From: Bradyrhizobium elkanii WSM2783
GTDB lineage: Bacteria; Pseudomonadota; Alphaproteobacteria; Rhizobiales; Xanthobacteraceae
Reading direction: 5' to 3'
NCBI RefSeq assembly: GCF_000472865.1
Contig: NZ_AXAP01000009.1
Location: 104,974-168,973 of the forward strand
DNA: 64,000 nucleotides
The translations under genes were made by a program, and so were the position numbers. Under the pieces are notes generated by a model that did no database searches, was not told the DNA's origin, and saw nothing but the letters and a program-made list of their open reading frames with translations. Below are positions 26,448 to 34,853 of the stretch, piece by piece. Every line of letters begins with the position of its first letter. The first letter of the stretch is position 1.

Positions 26448-27311
26448 GTGAAGGCTGCAGCGTTCGACTATCTCAGGCCGGCAAGTCTCGGCGAAGCGCT
26501 CGCGCTGCTCGCGACACATAAGGACGATTGCAAGATCCTGGCCGGCGGCCAGAGCCTGGTTCCGGCGATGAATTTCCGCCTCGCGCGGCCCGCTATCCTC
26601 ATCGATATCAACGACCTCGACGAATTGGATCACCTGCGCGCGGACGCCGGCCAGTTGAAGATCGGTGCGCTGACGCGGCACGCCGCGTTCCATCGGCCGG
26701 TGGTCGAGGGGCCGCTCGGCACGCTTCTCGCAAAGGTCGTGCGCCACATCGCGCATTATCCGATCCGCCAGCGCGGCACCTTTGCGGGAAGCCTGTCGCA
26801 CGCCGATCCCGCCTCGGAATGGTGCCTGGTCGCCACGACCCTTCGTGCCGAGATGGTCGCAAAGAGCGCGCGCGGCGAGCGGGTGATTGCAGCAAGCGAT
26901 TTCTTCCACGGCACGTTCACGACCGCGCTCGAACCCGACGAAATCCTGGCCGAGATCCGCCTTCCAATCATGACGCCGGATTGGCGCGTGGGCTTTTACG
27001 AGTTCTCGCGGCGGGCCGGCGACTTTGCGCTGGGCATGGCGGTGGCGGCGGCAAAGGTTGAAGATGGCACGATCCGCGAGGCCCGGCTTGGTGTCGGCGG
27101 TGTCGGCGATCGCGCGATCCGCCTTGGGGCGCTGGAAGATCAGCTTGTGGGGACGCCTGCGTCGTCTGATGTCATCGACAGTATCGACCGTATCGCGCGC
27201 GAGGCGCGCGGCATGATCGAGCCGAGCGGAGACATTCATGCGTCTCCCGAATATCGGCGCGATCTGATCGCCGCTTCTGTCAAGCGCGCATTGACCGAGG
27301 CGCTGGCATGA
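26448..27311 (+). CDS. FAD-binding subunit of molybdenum hydroxylase C
   Basis: The 287-residue protein (GTG start) reads MKAAAFDYLRPASLGEALAL and has LAGGQSLVPAMNFRLA (about 30-45) and QRGTFAGSLSHADPASEW (about 106-123), the FAD-binding loops of medium subunits. Its stop overlaps the following Mo subunit start in ATGA. It is the only FAD subunit in an operon with two Mo subunits, so both would have to share it. Confidence 0.92.
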   Translation: MKAAAFDYLRPASLGEALALLATHKDDCKILAGGQSLVPAMNFRLARPAILIDINDLDELDHLRADAGQLKIGALTRHAAFHRPVVEGPLGTLLAKVVRHIAHYPIRQRGTFAGSLSHADPASEWCLVATTLRAEMVAKSARGERVIAASDFFHGTFTTALEPDEILAEIRLPIMTPDWRVGFYEFSRRAGDFALGMAVAAAKVEDGTIREARLGVGGVGDRAIRLGALEDQLVGTPASSDVIDSIDRIAREARGMIEPSGDIHASPEYRRDLIAASVKRALTEALA

Positions 27312-29623
27312 ACTGGATCGGCCGACGGCTGCCACGGCTGGAAGATCCGGCGCTATTGAAAGGCGGCGGTAGCTATGTGGCCGATCGTGCGAGCAAGGCG
27401 GCTGCCGTCTGCTTCGTGCGCAGTCCGGTGGCGCGCGGGACGATCGTCGATATTGAGATTCCATCGGATGGAATCATCTTCACCGGGCGGGACCTCGTCG
27501 ACGTGAAACCGATCCGCCCCATTCTGCATCGGCCCGATTACGTCGCGATTGGACAGCCCGTGCTGCCGGTCGATCGCGTCAGCTTCTGCGGGCAGGCGAT
27601 CGCGGTCGTCGTCGCCGACGATCCGGCGCTAGCGGAAGATGTCGCCGAGCAGGTGTTCGTCGATATCGACGTCGCGGATGCGATCATCGATTTCGAGGCC
27701 GCGCTGGCCCTCGATGCAACGCCGGTGCATCCCGACGCTGCATCCAATGTGCTGGTCGAAGGGCGCATGAGGACGCAAGGACTCGATAAGGCCTTTGCGG
27801 ATGCCGCCGAGATCGTCACGCTGGACGTGCGCTCGCACCGGCAATCGGCGGCGCCAATGGAGAACCGTGGCGGGCTCGCCGAATATGATGCCGCGTCGGG
27901 GCGCGTCACGCTAACCGCGTCGGTGCAGATGCCGCATATGCTCAGAACCGGCATCGCCGACACGCTCGGCATGCCAGAGTCGGATTTGCGCGTGATCGCG
28001 CCAGATGTCGGCGGCGGCTTCGGGCAGAAGATGTCGCTATTCCCCGAATATGTCGTGCTGGTGTGGCTGGCGCGAAAGCTCAAGCGAAGCGTCGCCTGGA
28101 TCGAAGATCGCCGCGAAAACCTGCTCGCCTCCGCCCATGGCCGCGATCAGGCCTTCAGCCTGCGCGGGGCCTTTGCCGGCGACGGCAGGCTGCTTGGGCT
28201 GGATGCGGATTTGCGTTCCAACATCGGCGCGTTCTCCTGCTATCCCGTGACCTGCGGCGTCGAGCCATTGATGGCTTTTGCCGAACTGCCGGGCCCATAT
28301 GATTTCGCCGAATACGGCGTCCGCTCGCGCGGCGTGACCACCAACACCTGCATGATGGCGCCGTATCGCGGCGTGTCGCGGCCGACGCTGACCTTCTCCA
28401 TGGAGCGGATGATGGATGTCGCAGCGAAACGGCTCGGCATCGATGCCGCCGAGATCCGCCGCCGCAACCTGATCAAGACGTTCCCGCATCGCTCGCCGAC
28501 CGGCCTTGTCTATGATGAAGGAAGCTATCTGCAGGCGATGGAGGTGGCGCTCGATGCTGCCGACCTGCCGGCGTTCCGCGAACGGCAGGCCGCGATGCGC
28601 GAGCGCGGACAATATCTCGGCGTCGGCCTTTCCGTGTTCAGCGAACGCACCGGCTACGGCACGCCGGCTTATGCCGCGCGGGGCATGGAGATCGTGCCCG
28701 GCTACGAGATCGTCGATTGCAGCATGGACCCTTCCGGCGATGTCGTACTGCGCATCGGCTCGTCGCCGCACGGCCAGGGCCTGAAGACGAGCCTTGCGCA
28801 ACTGGTGTCCGACGAACTCGGCATCGAGCCGCAGCGCATCCGGATCATCTCCGGCGATACCGACGCGACGCCCTATGGCTGGGGCACCTTCGCCAGCCGT
28901 TCGATGGTGATCGCCGGCGGCGCATCGAAGCTCGCGGCGGGGAAGGTTGCGGTGAAGCTCAAGACGATCGCGGCAACGCTGATGGAAACGTCACCGGACA
29001 ACATCGAGTTGAAAGACGGTTGGGCACGGGTCAGCCATTCCAACCAGGCCATGGAGATCGGTGCGCTGGCGCGGGCTGCCTATCACCAGAGCCACCGCTT
29101 CAAGGGGCTATTGCCCGGACTGCATGAGAGCGCGGTCTACGATCCCGGCGGCACATTCTCCAATGCCTGTCACGTCGCGATGGTCGAGGTCGACATCGAG
29201 ACCGGCGGCGTCAGGATCGAGCGCTTTCTCGTCGCCGAGGACGCCGGCGTCCTGATCAATCCGATGATCGTCGACGGCCAGATCACCGGAGGCGTCGCGC
29301 AGGGCATCGCCAACGCGCTGTTCGAGGAGATCGTCTACGACGACACCGGCAACCTCCTGACCGCGTCCTTTGCCGACTATCTGCCGCCGACCGCGGCGGA
29401 GATCCCGGAGATCGAGATCATGCACATGGAAACCGTCTCGCCCGAGAGCGTGACCAAGGCGAAGGGCGTCGGCGAGGGCGGGGCGATCGGCGCGCCGGCG
29501 GCGATCGTCAACGCGATCTGCGATGCGCTGTCTCCCTTCGGCATCGAACTGTTCGAACTGCCTGCAACCCCGCAGCGCATCCGCGAGGCGCTGCGCCGGG
29601 CCGGAGTGGCGACCTATGCCTGA
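27308..29623 (+). CDS. Molybdopterin-binding large subunit C1
   Basis: The 771-residue protein has GGGFGQK (235-241), the Mo-proximal loop APYRGVSR (351-358) and the C-terminal GVGEGGAIGAP with the putative catalytic Glu. Its loop differs from the other three large subunits of the window (AYRGYGR, PYRGCGR, TYRAPGR), suggesting a different substrate pocket. The start overlaps the FAD subunit stop (ATGA) and its stop overlaps the FeS subunit start by 8 bp. Intact and of normal length. Confidence 0.92.
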   Translation: MNWIGRRLPRLEDPALLKGGGSYVADRASKAAAVCFVRSPVARGTIVDIEIPSDGIIFTGRDLVDVKPIRPILHRPDYVAIGQPVLPVDRVSFCGQAIAVVVADDPALAEDVAEQVFVDIDVADAIIDFEAALALDATPVHPDAASNVLVEGRMRTQGLDKAFADAAEIVTLDVRSHRQSAAPMENRGGLAEYDAASGRVTLTASVQMPHMLRTGIADTLGMPESDLRVIAPDVGGGFGQKMSLFPEYVVLVWLARKLKRSVAWIEDRRENLLASAHGRDQAFSLRGAFAGDGRLLGLDADLRSNIGAFSCYPVTCGVEPLMAFAELPGPYDFAEYGVRSRGVTTNTCMMAPYRGVSRPTLTFSMERMMDVAAKRLGIDAAEIRRRNLIKTFPHRSPTGLVYDEGSYLQAMEVALDAADLPAFRERQAAMRERGQYLGVGLSVFSERTGYGTPAYAARGMEIVPGYEIVDCSMDPSGDVVLRIGSSPHGQGLKTSLAQLVSDELGIEPQRIRIISGDTDATPYGWGTFASRSMVIAGGASKLAAGKVAVKLKTIAATLMETSPDNIELKDGWARVSHSNQAMEIGALARAAYHQSHRFKGLLPGLHESAVYDPGGTFSNACHVAMVEVDIETGGVRIERFLVAEDAGVLINPMIVDGQITGGVAQGIANALFEEIVYDDTGNLLTASFADYLPPTAAEIPEIEIMHMETVSPESVTKAKGVGEGGAIGAPAAIVNAICDALSPFGIELFELPATPQRIREALRRAGVATYA

Positions 29624-30104
29624 CAAGCGCGACGTCACCCTTGCCGTGAACGGCAAGACCTACGCGGTATCGATCGAGCCACGACGGAGCCTCGCCGACG
29701 TCCTGCGTGACGATTGCGGCCTCACAGGCACGCATCTCGGCTGCGAGCACGGCGTCTGCGGCGCCTGCACGGTGCTGGTGAACGACAAGCCGGTCCGCTC
29801 CTGCCTGATGTTCGGCGTGCAGGCCGAGGGCAAGGTGGTGCGCACCGTCGAGGGATTGGCCGATGGCGACACGCTGCATCCGCTGCAGCAGGCGTTCTGG
29901 GAAAATCACGGCCTGCAATGCGGCTTCTGCACGCCGGGCTTCCTGATGCTCGCCGCCGGCGCGCTGCAGGAAAATCCGGATATGTCCGACGACGACATCA
30001 AGGACGTGCTGTCGTCGAATCTCTGCCGCTGCACCGGCTATCAGAACATCGTCAAAGCGGTGCGGCTGGCCGCGCGCGAAATGCGGGCGAGAACGCGGGC
30101 ATGA
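29616..30104 (+). CDS. 2Fe-2S subunit of molybdenum hydroxylase C
   Basis: The ATG at 29616, inside the end of the preceding gene, gives 162 residues. Ligands are Cys43, 48, 51 and 63 (CEHGVCGAC) and Cys102, 105, 137 and 139 (CGFC, CRCTGY). The stop overlaps the start of the second Mo subunit (ATGA). As the only FeS subunit of the operon it would serve both Mo subunits, either in two alternative enzymes or in one complex. Confidence 0.93.
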   Translation: MPDKRDVTLAVNGKTYAVSIEPRRSLADVLRDDCGLTGTHLGCEHGVCGACTVLVNDKPVRSCLMFGVQAEGKVVRTVEGLADGDTLHPLQQAFWENHGLQCGFCTPGFLMLAAGALQENPDMSDDDIKDVLSSNLCRCTGYQNIVKAVRLAAREMRARTRA

Positions 30105-32377
30105 GCTTTGTCGGCCGCTCGCTCCGGCGGATCGAGGACCGTCCGCTGCTGATGGGCCAGGGCGCGTTCGCCGCCGACTGCAACTGGCCCGGCCAGCTTC
30201 ACATGCGCGTGGTGCGCTCGCCGGTCGCTTTCGGCCGCATTCTCGGCGTCGAGACCGAAGAGGCCACTGCGCTCGAGGGCGTCGTCGCGATCTGGACCAT
30301 CGCCGAACTCGACGACCTGCCGCCGATCGATTTCCGCCAGATGGGGCTGGAGCGGCTCGCGCCCTACCGGCAATTCGTGCTGGCGCGCGACTATGTGCGT
30401 TATGTCGGCGAGCCCGTGGCCGTGGTCGTTGCTGTCGATCCCTATATCGCCGAGGATGCGGCCGATCTGGTGTTTTGCGATATCGAGGAACTGGAGCCGC
30501 AGCTCGATGCCACTGCCGAGCCCGTGGCGTTCATGCCCGATGTTCACCCCGGATTGATGTCCGAGCCGGCGGTGATCCGCCGCGGCTATGGCGATCTCGA
30601 CGCGGCTTTTGCCTGTGCGCGCAGGGTTGTCGAGCTGGAGGTGAAGATCGGACGCCACACCGGTGTGCCGATGGAGACCCGCGGCGGGTTGTGTGTCTAC
30701 GACACTGAGAAGGATACGTTGCGGCTCTACGGCGCCGCCAAGGTGCCGCACTACAATCGCGACGCTATCAGCAGGATGCTGGGGCTTGCGCCGGGGCGGC
30801 TCGAACTCAGCGAAGGCCATGTCGGCGGCGGCTTCGGTATCCGCGGCGAGCTCTATCCCGAGGACGTGCTGGTCTGCGCCGCGGCGCTGCGGCTGAAGCG
30901 GCCGGTGAAATGGATCGAGGATCGCAGGGAGCATCTGCTCGCGGCCAACCATTCGCGCGACCAGGTCTATCGGCTCAAGGCCGCCGTCGACTCGCGCGGA
31001 TTCATCCTTGGCCTGAAGGCGGATTTCTTCACCGACCAAGGCGCCTATGTGCGCACCCACGGCACCACCGTCACCGATCTCTCGGCTGGTTTGCTGCCGG
31101 GTCCCTACGTCATTCCCGCCTATGATGTCGCGGGCCATATCCGGCTCACCAACAAGACGCCGGCCGGCACCTATCGCGCGCCCGGCCGCTACGAATCGAC
31201 GTTCGCGCGCGAGCGGCTGATCGACGCGATCGCCATCGAGTTGGGGCTTTCGCCGGTCGAAGTGCGCCGCGTGAACCTGATCGGCGAGGCCGCGATGCCC
31301 TTCGATCGCGGCTTCGAGACGCTCGGAACCAGGGTCGTCTACGACTCCGGCAAGTACGCCGATCTGCTCGAGCGCGTGCTGGCGCATCTCGATTATGACC
31401 GGCTGCAGCAGCAGCTCACCGAGCGTCGGAGCCGCGGCGAGCTGGTCGGCCTGGGCCTCGGCTATTTCGTCGAGAAGAGCGGTCTCGGTCCGCAGGACCT
31501 GGTGCGGATGAGGCTCGACATGCGCGGCGATATCGAGATCGTCACCGGCGTTGCCTCGGTCGGGCAGGGTGTCGAGACTGCGCTGGCGCAGATCTGCGCG
31601 GAGACGCTGCAGGTGCCGATCGAGCGCATCCGGGTGATCCATGGCCAGACCGACCGGATCGAAATCGGCTTCGGCGCCTTTGCCTCGCGCGTCACCGTCA
31701 TGGCGGGCTCGGCCGTGAAGATCGCCGCCGAAGCACTGCGCGCTACCGCGCTGGAAGTAGCGGCAAGGCTGTTGCAGACCACGCCGCAGGCGCTGCGTCT
31801 GTCGAACGGCATGATCGAAACCGTCAATGGCAGCGCCTCACTGCCGCTTGGCGATGTTGCCGCACATCTCGAAGAGACGGGCGGCTTGACGGGAGAGGGG
31901 CGTTTCGCCTCCTCGCATATGACATATCCATATGGCATCCACGCCGCACAGGTACGTGTCGATCCCGCAACTTGTGCCGTCACCATCGAGCGCTATGTCG
32001 TCGCCTACGACGTCGGGCGCGCCGTCAATCCGATGCTGATCGAGGGGCAGATCGTGGGCGGCGTGGCGCAGGGCGTCGGCGGCGCGTTCCTGGAAGAGTT
32101 CGTTTATGACGAGAACGGCCAGCCGCTGGCGGCGAGCTTCGCCGACTACCTGATGCCGACCTGTCACGAGGTGCCGGAGGTCGAAGTGCTCCTGCGCGAG
32201 GATGCGCCGTCGCCGCTCAACCCGCTCGGCGTCAAGGGCGCGGGCGAGGGCGGCATCAACGCGGCCGGCGCTGCACTCGCGGGGGCCATCGACGCTGCGA
32301 TTCAAAAGCCCGGCGCAGTCGCGCAGCTTCCGATCACGCCCGGCCGCCTGCACGCCATCCTGCGCGGAGGCCGATGA
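30101..32377 (+). CDS. Molybdopterin-binding large subunit C2 (second Mo subunit of the operon)
   Basis: The product is 758 residues from the ATG at 30101, which overlaps the FeS subunit stop; the open frame extends upstream but antisense-like. It has GGGFGIR (242-248), the Mo-proximal loop TYRAPGR (357-363), and GAGEGGINAAG with the putative catalytic Glu near the C-terminus. It is clearly diverged from C1, with which it shares overall layout but not the active-site loop. It closes the operon 11 bp before the convergent XRE regulator gene. Subunit exchange between C1 and C2 is inference from gene order. Confidence 0.92.
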   Translation: MSFVGRSLRRIEDRPLLMGQGAFAADCNWPGQLHMRVVRSPVAFGRILGVETEEATALEGVVAIWTIAELDDLPPIDFRQMGLERLAPYRQFVLARDYVRYVGEPVAVVVAVDPYIAEDAADLVFCDIEELEPQLDATAEPVAFMPDVHPGLMSEPAVIRRGYGDLDAAFACARRVVELEVKIGRHTGVPMETRGGLCVYDTEKDTLRLYGAAKVPHYNRDAISRMLGLAPGRLELSEGHVGGGFGIRGELYPEDVLVCAAALRLKRPVKWIEDRREHLLAANHSRDQVYRLKAAVDSRGFILGLKADFFTDQGAYVRTHGTTVTDLSAGLLPGPYVIPAYDVAGHIRLTNKTPAGTYRAPGRYESTFARERLIDAIAIELGLSPVEVRRVNLIGEAAMPFDRGFETLGTRVVYDSGKYADLLERVLAHLDYDRLQQQLTERRSRGELVGLGLGYFVEKSGLGPQDLVRMRLDMRGDIEIVTGVASVGQGVETALAQICAETLQVPIERIRVIHGQTDRIEIGFGAFASRVTVMAGSAVKIAAEALRATALEVAARLLQTTPQALRLSNGMIETVNGSASLPLGDVAAHLEETGGLTGEGRFASSHMTYPYGIHAAQVRVDPATCAVTIERYVVAYDVGRAVNPMLIEGQIVGGVAQGVGGAFLEEFVYDENGQPLAASFADYLMPTCHEVPEVEVLLREDAPSPLNPLGVKGAGEGGINAAGAALAGAIDAAIQKPGAVAQLPITPGRLHAILRGGR

Positions 32378-32387
32378 TAAGGGGGCC

Positions 32388-33008
32388 TCAATCGCGATCG
32401 AGGTTGAACCAGAGCGTGCGGACCTTGGTCTTGCCGTGGTTCCAGAGCTTGTGCTTGCGGCGCGAGCTATAGGCGATGAGATCGCCTTGCCGCAGCACGT
32501 GCTTGATGCCGTCGACCTCGACCGTTAGTTCTCCCTGCAGCACGAAGCCATATTCGAATCCGTCATGGGTGATCGGATGCTCGGCGCTGCCGGTATGCGG
32601 GGCATATTCGTTGACGGCGACGGAGACCCCGCGGCTGCGGTCTTCCCGCATCAGCCGCCGCACGACATGCTGCGCGGTCTCGACCACGCGCGCCTCGGAC
32701 GCGCGCACCACGATCTTCTCCTCGGCAAGGCTGCCGCTGACGAGCAGATCCGACATCGTGACGCCGAGCGCGCTCGCGATCACGATCAGCGATCCGATCG
32801 AGGGCGAGGCGCGTCCGCGCTCGACCAGGCTGAGCATGGAGGTGCTGAGGCCGGAGACGTCGGCGAGCTCCTGCAGCGTCAGTCCGCGCGCCTGCCGCAA
32901 TTCGCGGATGCGCACGCCGATCGCCGCAAGCGTGTTCGCGGTGGTTTCGGCGATTTCCTCCGACAGATGGGCAAGATCGGCATTCGTGTCGGTCTCGGAT
33001 TGGCTCAT
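32388..33008 (-). CDS. XRE-family regulator with C-terminal cupin sensor domain
   Basis: The 206-residue protein has an XRE helix-turn-helix at about 30-85 (IRELRQARGLTLQELADVSG, then SMLSLVERGRASPSIGSL) and a cupin domain at about 120-200 (GFEYGFVLQGELTVEVDG and LRQGDLIAYSSRRKHKLWN). Relatives include PuuR-type regulators that sense catabolic substrates through the cupin. It is convergent with hydroxylase operon C and divergent from the cupin genes, with a palindrome between. It is the best candidate regulator of the whole block. Confidence 0.9.
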   Translation of the reverse strand: MSQSETDTNADLAHLSEEIAETTANTLAAIGVRIRELRQARGLTLQELADVSGLSTSMLSLVERGRASPSIGSLIVIASALGVTMSDLLVSGSLAEEKIVVRASEARVVETAQHVVRRLMREDRSRGVSVAVNEYAPHTGSAEHPITHDGFEYGFVLQGELTVEVDGIKHVLRQGDLIAYSSRRKHKLWNHGKTKVRTLWFNLDRD

Positions 33009-33082
33009 GTGCTGACGCTCCCGGCGCCGTTCGTCCTGGTCTTCGCAAAGAAGACGTTGCGTGGTCCTGTGATTTTGAATAT

Positions 33083-33099
33083 ACTAAAAATACTTTAGT
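33083..33099. promoter_or_regulatory. Putative XRE-regulator operator
   Basis: ACTAAA-N5-TTTAGT is a perfect inverted repeat in the 113-bp AT-rich region between the divergent XRE and cupin start codons. It is placed to control both genes. Confidence 0.55.
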
Positions 33100-33121
33100 T
33101 TGGATCAAAAAATAGGCGGCG

Positions 33122-33514
33122 ATGGCCAATCTCAGGTTTTCCCAGGTTCGAGTCATCGACAGCGCCGCCGGATGTCCAGAAATACCGATCGTGGAGGGCG
33201 AGGGCAACGCGAAGGTTGTGCTGTCGCCGCACAATGGCGCCGCGTTCCGCAGTTTTCAGCTGGTGTCGCTGCAGCAGAATGCGCGCACCATCGACCTCCG
33301 CCATGCGTCCGACTGCGTGTACTACGTGATCGCGGGCGAGGGCGCGATCGTCGATACGGCCGGCGGCTCGCGGTATGAGGTGGCCGAAGGGCACATGGTC
33401 CATATCGACGCCGGCGATCGCTATCGTATCGAGGCGGGCGCAGCCGGCATCAAGGTGATCGGCGGGCCGTGCCCGGCGGATGCCAATCCCAACTCAACGA
33501 TCGCAGCGAGCTAG
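33122..33514 (+). CDS. Small cupin-fold protein lacking the usual metal ligands
   Basis: The 130-residue protein has the single-cupin layout: YYVIAGEGAIVDTAGG (about 69-84) and VAEGHMVHIDAGDRYRIEAG (about 88-107), ending VIGGPCPADANPN. The first cupin motif lacks the H-x-H pair and the second lacks the ligand His (GDRYRIEAG), so it probably does not bind metal as standard cupins do. The next gene is a paralog with the same GGPCPAD ending but with ligands retained, three bases downstream. The pair may form a heteromer. Confidence 0.82.
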   Translation: MANLRFSQVRVIDSAAGCPEIPIVEGEGNAKVVLSPHNGAAFRSFQLVSLQQNARTIDLRHASDCVYYVIAGEGAIVDTAGGSRYEVAEGHMVHIDAGDRYRIEAGAAGIKVIGGPCPADANPNSTIAAS

Positions 33515-33517
33515 ACC

Positions 33518-33922
33518 ATGGCCATTCGCCTGTTTCATCGCGACCATCCGACGCTGCGTCTGCCGCTGATCTCCAAGGACGCGCGCTTCGTGATCTGGCC
33601 CGGCGTCGGCGCCTGGCAGGCGAATCTCAACTATGTCTGCCTCGAACCCGGCGAGGCCAACGTCCCCCACGTCCATGCCCAGTCGGAGGACACGATCTTC
33701 ATCCTCGAAGGCGAGGGGACGATTCACGACTATACCAACAACATCTCGCTGCCCTTCCATGCCGGCTGCGTCGTCCATGTGCCCGTGGGCGTCAAGCATG
33801 CGGTCGCAGCCGATCGTGGCAGCCATATCGTCAGTGTCGGCGGTCCCTGTCCGGCTGACGTTCCGCTGCTGAAAAAGGTTGGTGCGCTGCCGGCGGATGC
33901 GACGCCGCCGCTATCGGCGTAA
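33518..33922 (+). CDS. Small cupin-domain protein with metal-binding motif
   Basis: The 134-residue protein has cupin motif 1 as PHVHAQSEDTIFILEGEG (about 50-67) and motif 2 ending HVPVGVKHAV with the final His, so a mononuclear metal site is likely. The C-terminal VGGPCPAD matches its upstream neighbour. It starts three bases after that gene's stop. It may be an isomerase, dioxygenase or sensor acting on a product of hydroxylase C; the sequence does not decide. Confidence 0.84.
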   Translation: MAIRLFHRDHPTLRLPLISKDARFVIWPGVGAWQANLNYVCLEPGEANVPHVHAQSEDTIFILEGEGTIHDYTNNISLPFHAGCVVHVPVGVKHAVAADRGSHIVSVGGPCPADVPLLKKVGALPADATPPLSA

Positions 33923-33933
33923 CGGGGCCGGCT

Positions 33934-34158
33934 TTGCACGACACCAGCCACCTCGTGTTCCAGCGCGAATACTACATCGTGACCCTCAGCGACGAATGTC
34001 GCTCCGCGTGGCGCTGGGAAATCAAGCGCAGAGGCGCGCCGATGGGCGTCAGAGTAACCGGAGATGGATATTCGTCCCAGCGCGCGGCGGAAGAGGCTGG
34101 AAAGCAGGCACTCGCGGAGTTTCTCCTTGCGGTCGCTTCCGAGCAGAAGCGCGGATGA
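33934..34158 (+). CDS. Small 74-residue protein
   Basis: A TTG at 33934 opens MHDTSHLVFQREYYIVTLSD, followed by AWRWEIKRRGAPMGVRVTGD and a helix AAEEAGKQALAEFLLAV. An in-frame GTG at 33955 is an alternative start. The strand-strand-strand-helix pattern with WRWEI is one I associate with small rhizobial proteins of unknown function. It follows the cupin by 11 bp, but its link to that operon is unclear. Confidence 0.6.
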   Translation: MHDTSHLVFQREYYIVTLSDECRSAWRWEIKRRGAPMGVRVTGDGYSSQRAAEEAGKQALAEFLLAVASEQKRG

Positions 34159-34251
34159 GATGATCGCGTCGACGTGTGCTCGGAACGAAGCGCTCGGCCA
34201 GACCTCTCCGCCTGCTCGGCGAACCGCCAATCTCTTATCGCAGGCCCCAGC

Positions 34252-34288
34252 AAAACAAAAAGGGGCGGCGGTGTCACACCGCAGCCCC
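34252..34288 (-). terminator. Intrinsic terminator for the BA14K gene
   Basis: Read on the minus strand, GGGGC and inner CGGTGT arms pair with ACACCG and GCCCC, followed at once by TTTTTGTTTTG. It lies 38 bp after the BA14K stop at 34326. It is a textbook rho-independent terminator. Confidence 0.8.
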
Positions 34289-34294
34289 GAAACC

Positions 34295-34316
34295 AGATGC
34301 AGTCGCGACTGCATCT
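34295..34316. repeat. Perfect 22-bp palindrome
   Basis: An 11-bp arm beginning AGATGCAGTCG is followed directly by its complement CGACTGCATCT, between the BA14K stop and its terminator. It could extrude as a cruciform or bind a dimeric protein. Confidence 0.6.
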
Positions 34317-34325
34317 CAAAGAAAC

Positions 34326-34694
34326 TTACTGGCAGGGATACCGCCGGCCCTTTGCCACGTACGTATTCGTCGCTGGATCGTAGGAGCGGTAGCGCTGCGC
34401 GCAAGAGGCCGCGTGCTGCTGGGCGGCGGCGGCAGCGGCGGCTTCCTGCTGCGCGGCGGCAGTGGCCGCACCGGCCGCGATGGCGCCGCCGATGAGGCCG
34501 CCGACCAGTCCGCCAACACCGGCGCCGTTGTCATAGCACTGTCCGTAACGGCACCAGACCTTCTGGGTGAATGCCGGGACCGCGGCCGCAAGACCCGTGC
34601 CGGTCGGTAACGGAGCCGAAATCGCGGACGCTGAAAGCGCCACGGCACCGGTGGTGGCCATCAAAACGACTTTCAAAATGTGATCGATGCGCAT
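34326..34694 (-). CDS. BA14K-family secreted protein, second copy
   Basis: The ATG at 34694 follows CAGGAGATTCG and gives 122 residues. It has a signal peptide (VVLMATTGAVALSASAISA), an Ala/Gly-rich segment around residues 57-95 and the family ending SCAQRYRSYDPATNTYVAKG with RRYPCQ. Compared with the copy at 14041 it lacks the Tyr/His-rich region and has a CRYGQC pair instead. An intrinsic terminator follows. It is probably located in the envelope. Confidence 0.87.
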   Translation of the reverse strand: MRIDHILKVVLMATTGAVALSASAISAPLPTGTGLAAAVPAFTQKVWCRYGQCYDNGAGVGGLVGGLIGGAIAAGAATAAAQQEAAAAAAAQQHAASCAQRYRSYDPATNTYVAKGRRYPCQ

Positions 34695-34853
34695 CGAATC
34701 TCCTGCTTCATTCCTGTGGGCGCAGGCCGGCGCCTGCCTCCCGATTCCTGAACATGGATTACGGGCTCGCCTGGCCTCGGCCCGGGCGCGAGACCGTACA
34801 CGCACGGCCGGTTACAATTCGCGCGTCAGCTTAAGTTCACAGATGGGCGGTGT

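Noticed and set aside
29714..30100. N-terminal extension of large subunit C2
   Set aside because: It overlaps the FeS subunit in another frame, and the family start motif begins at 30101.
30041..31642. 533-codon minus-strand frame opposite large subunit C2
   Set aside because: Antisense shadow without start signal or motifs.
1..32377. Aerobic carbon monoxide dehydrogenase
   Set aside because: None of the four large subunits has the AYRCSFR loop, and no cox accessory genes are present.
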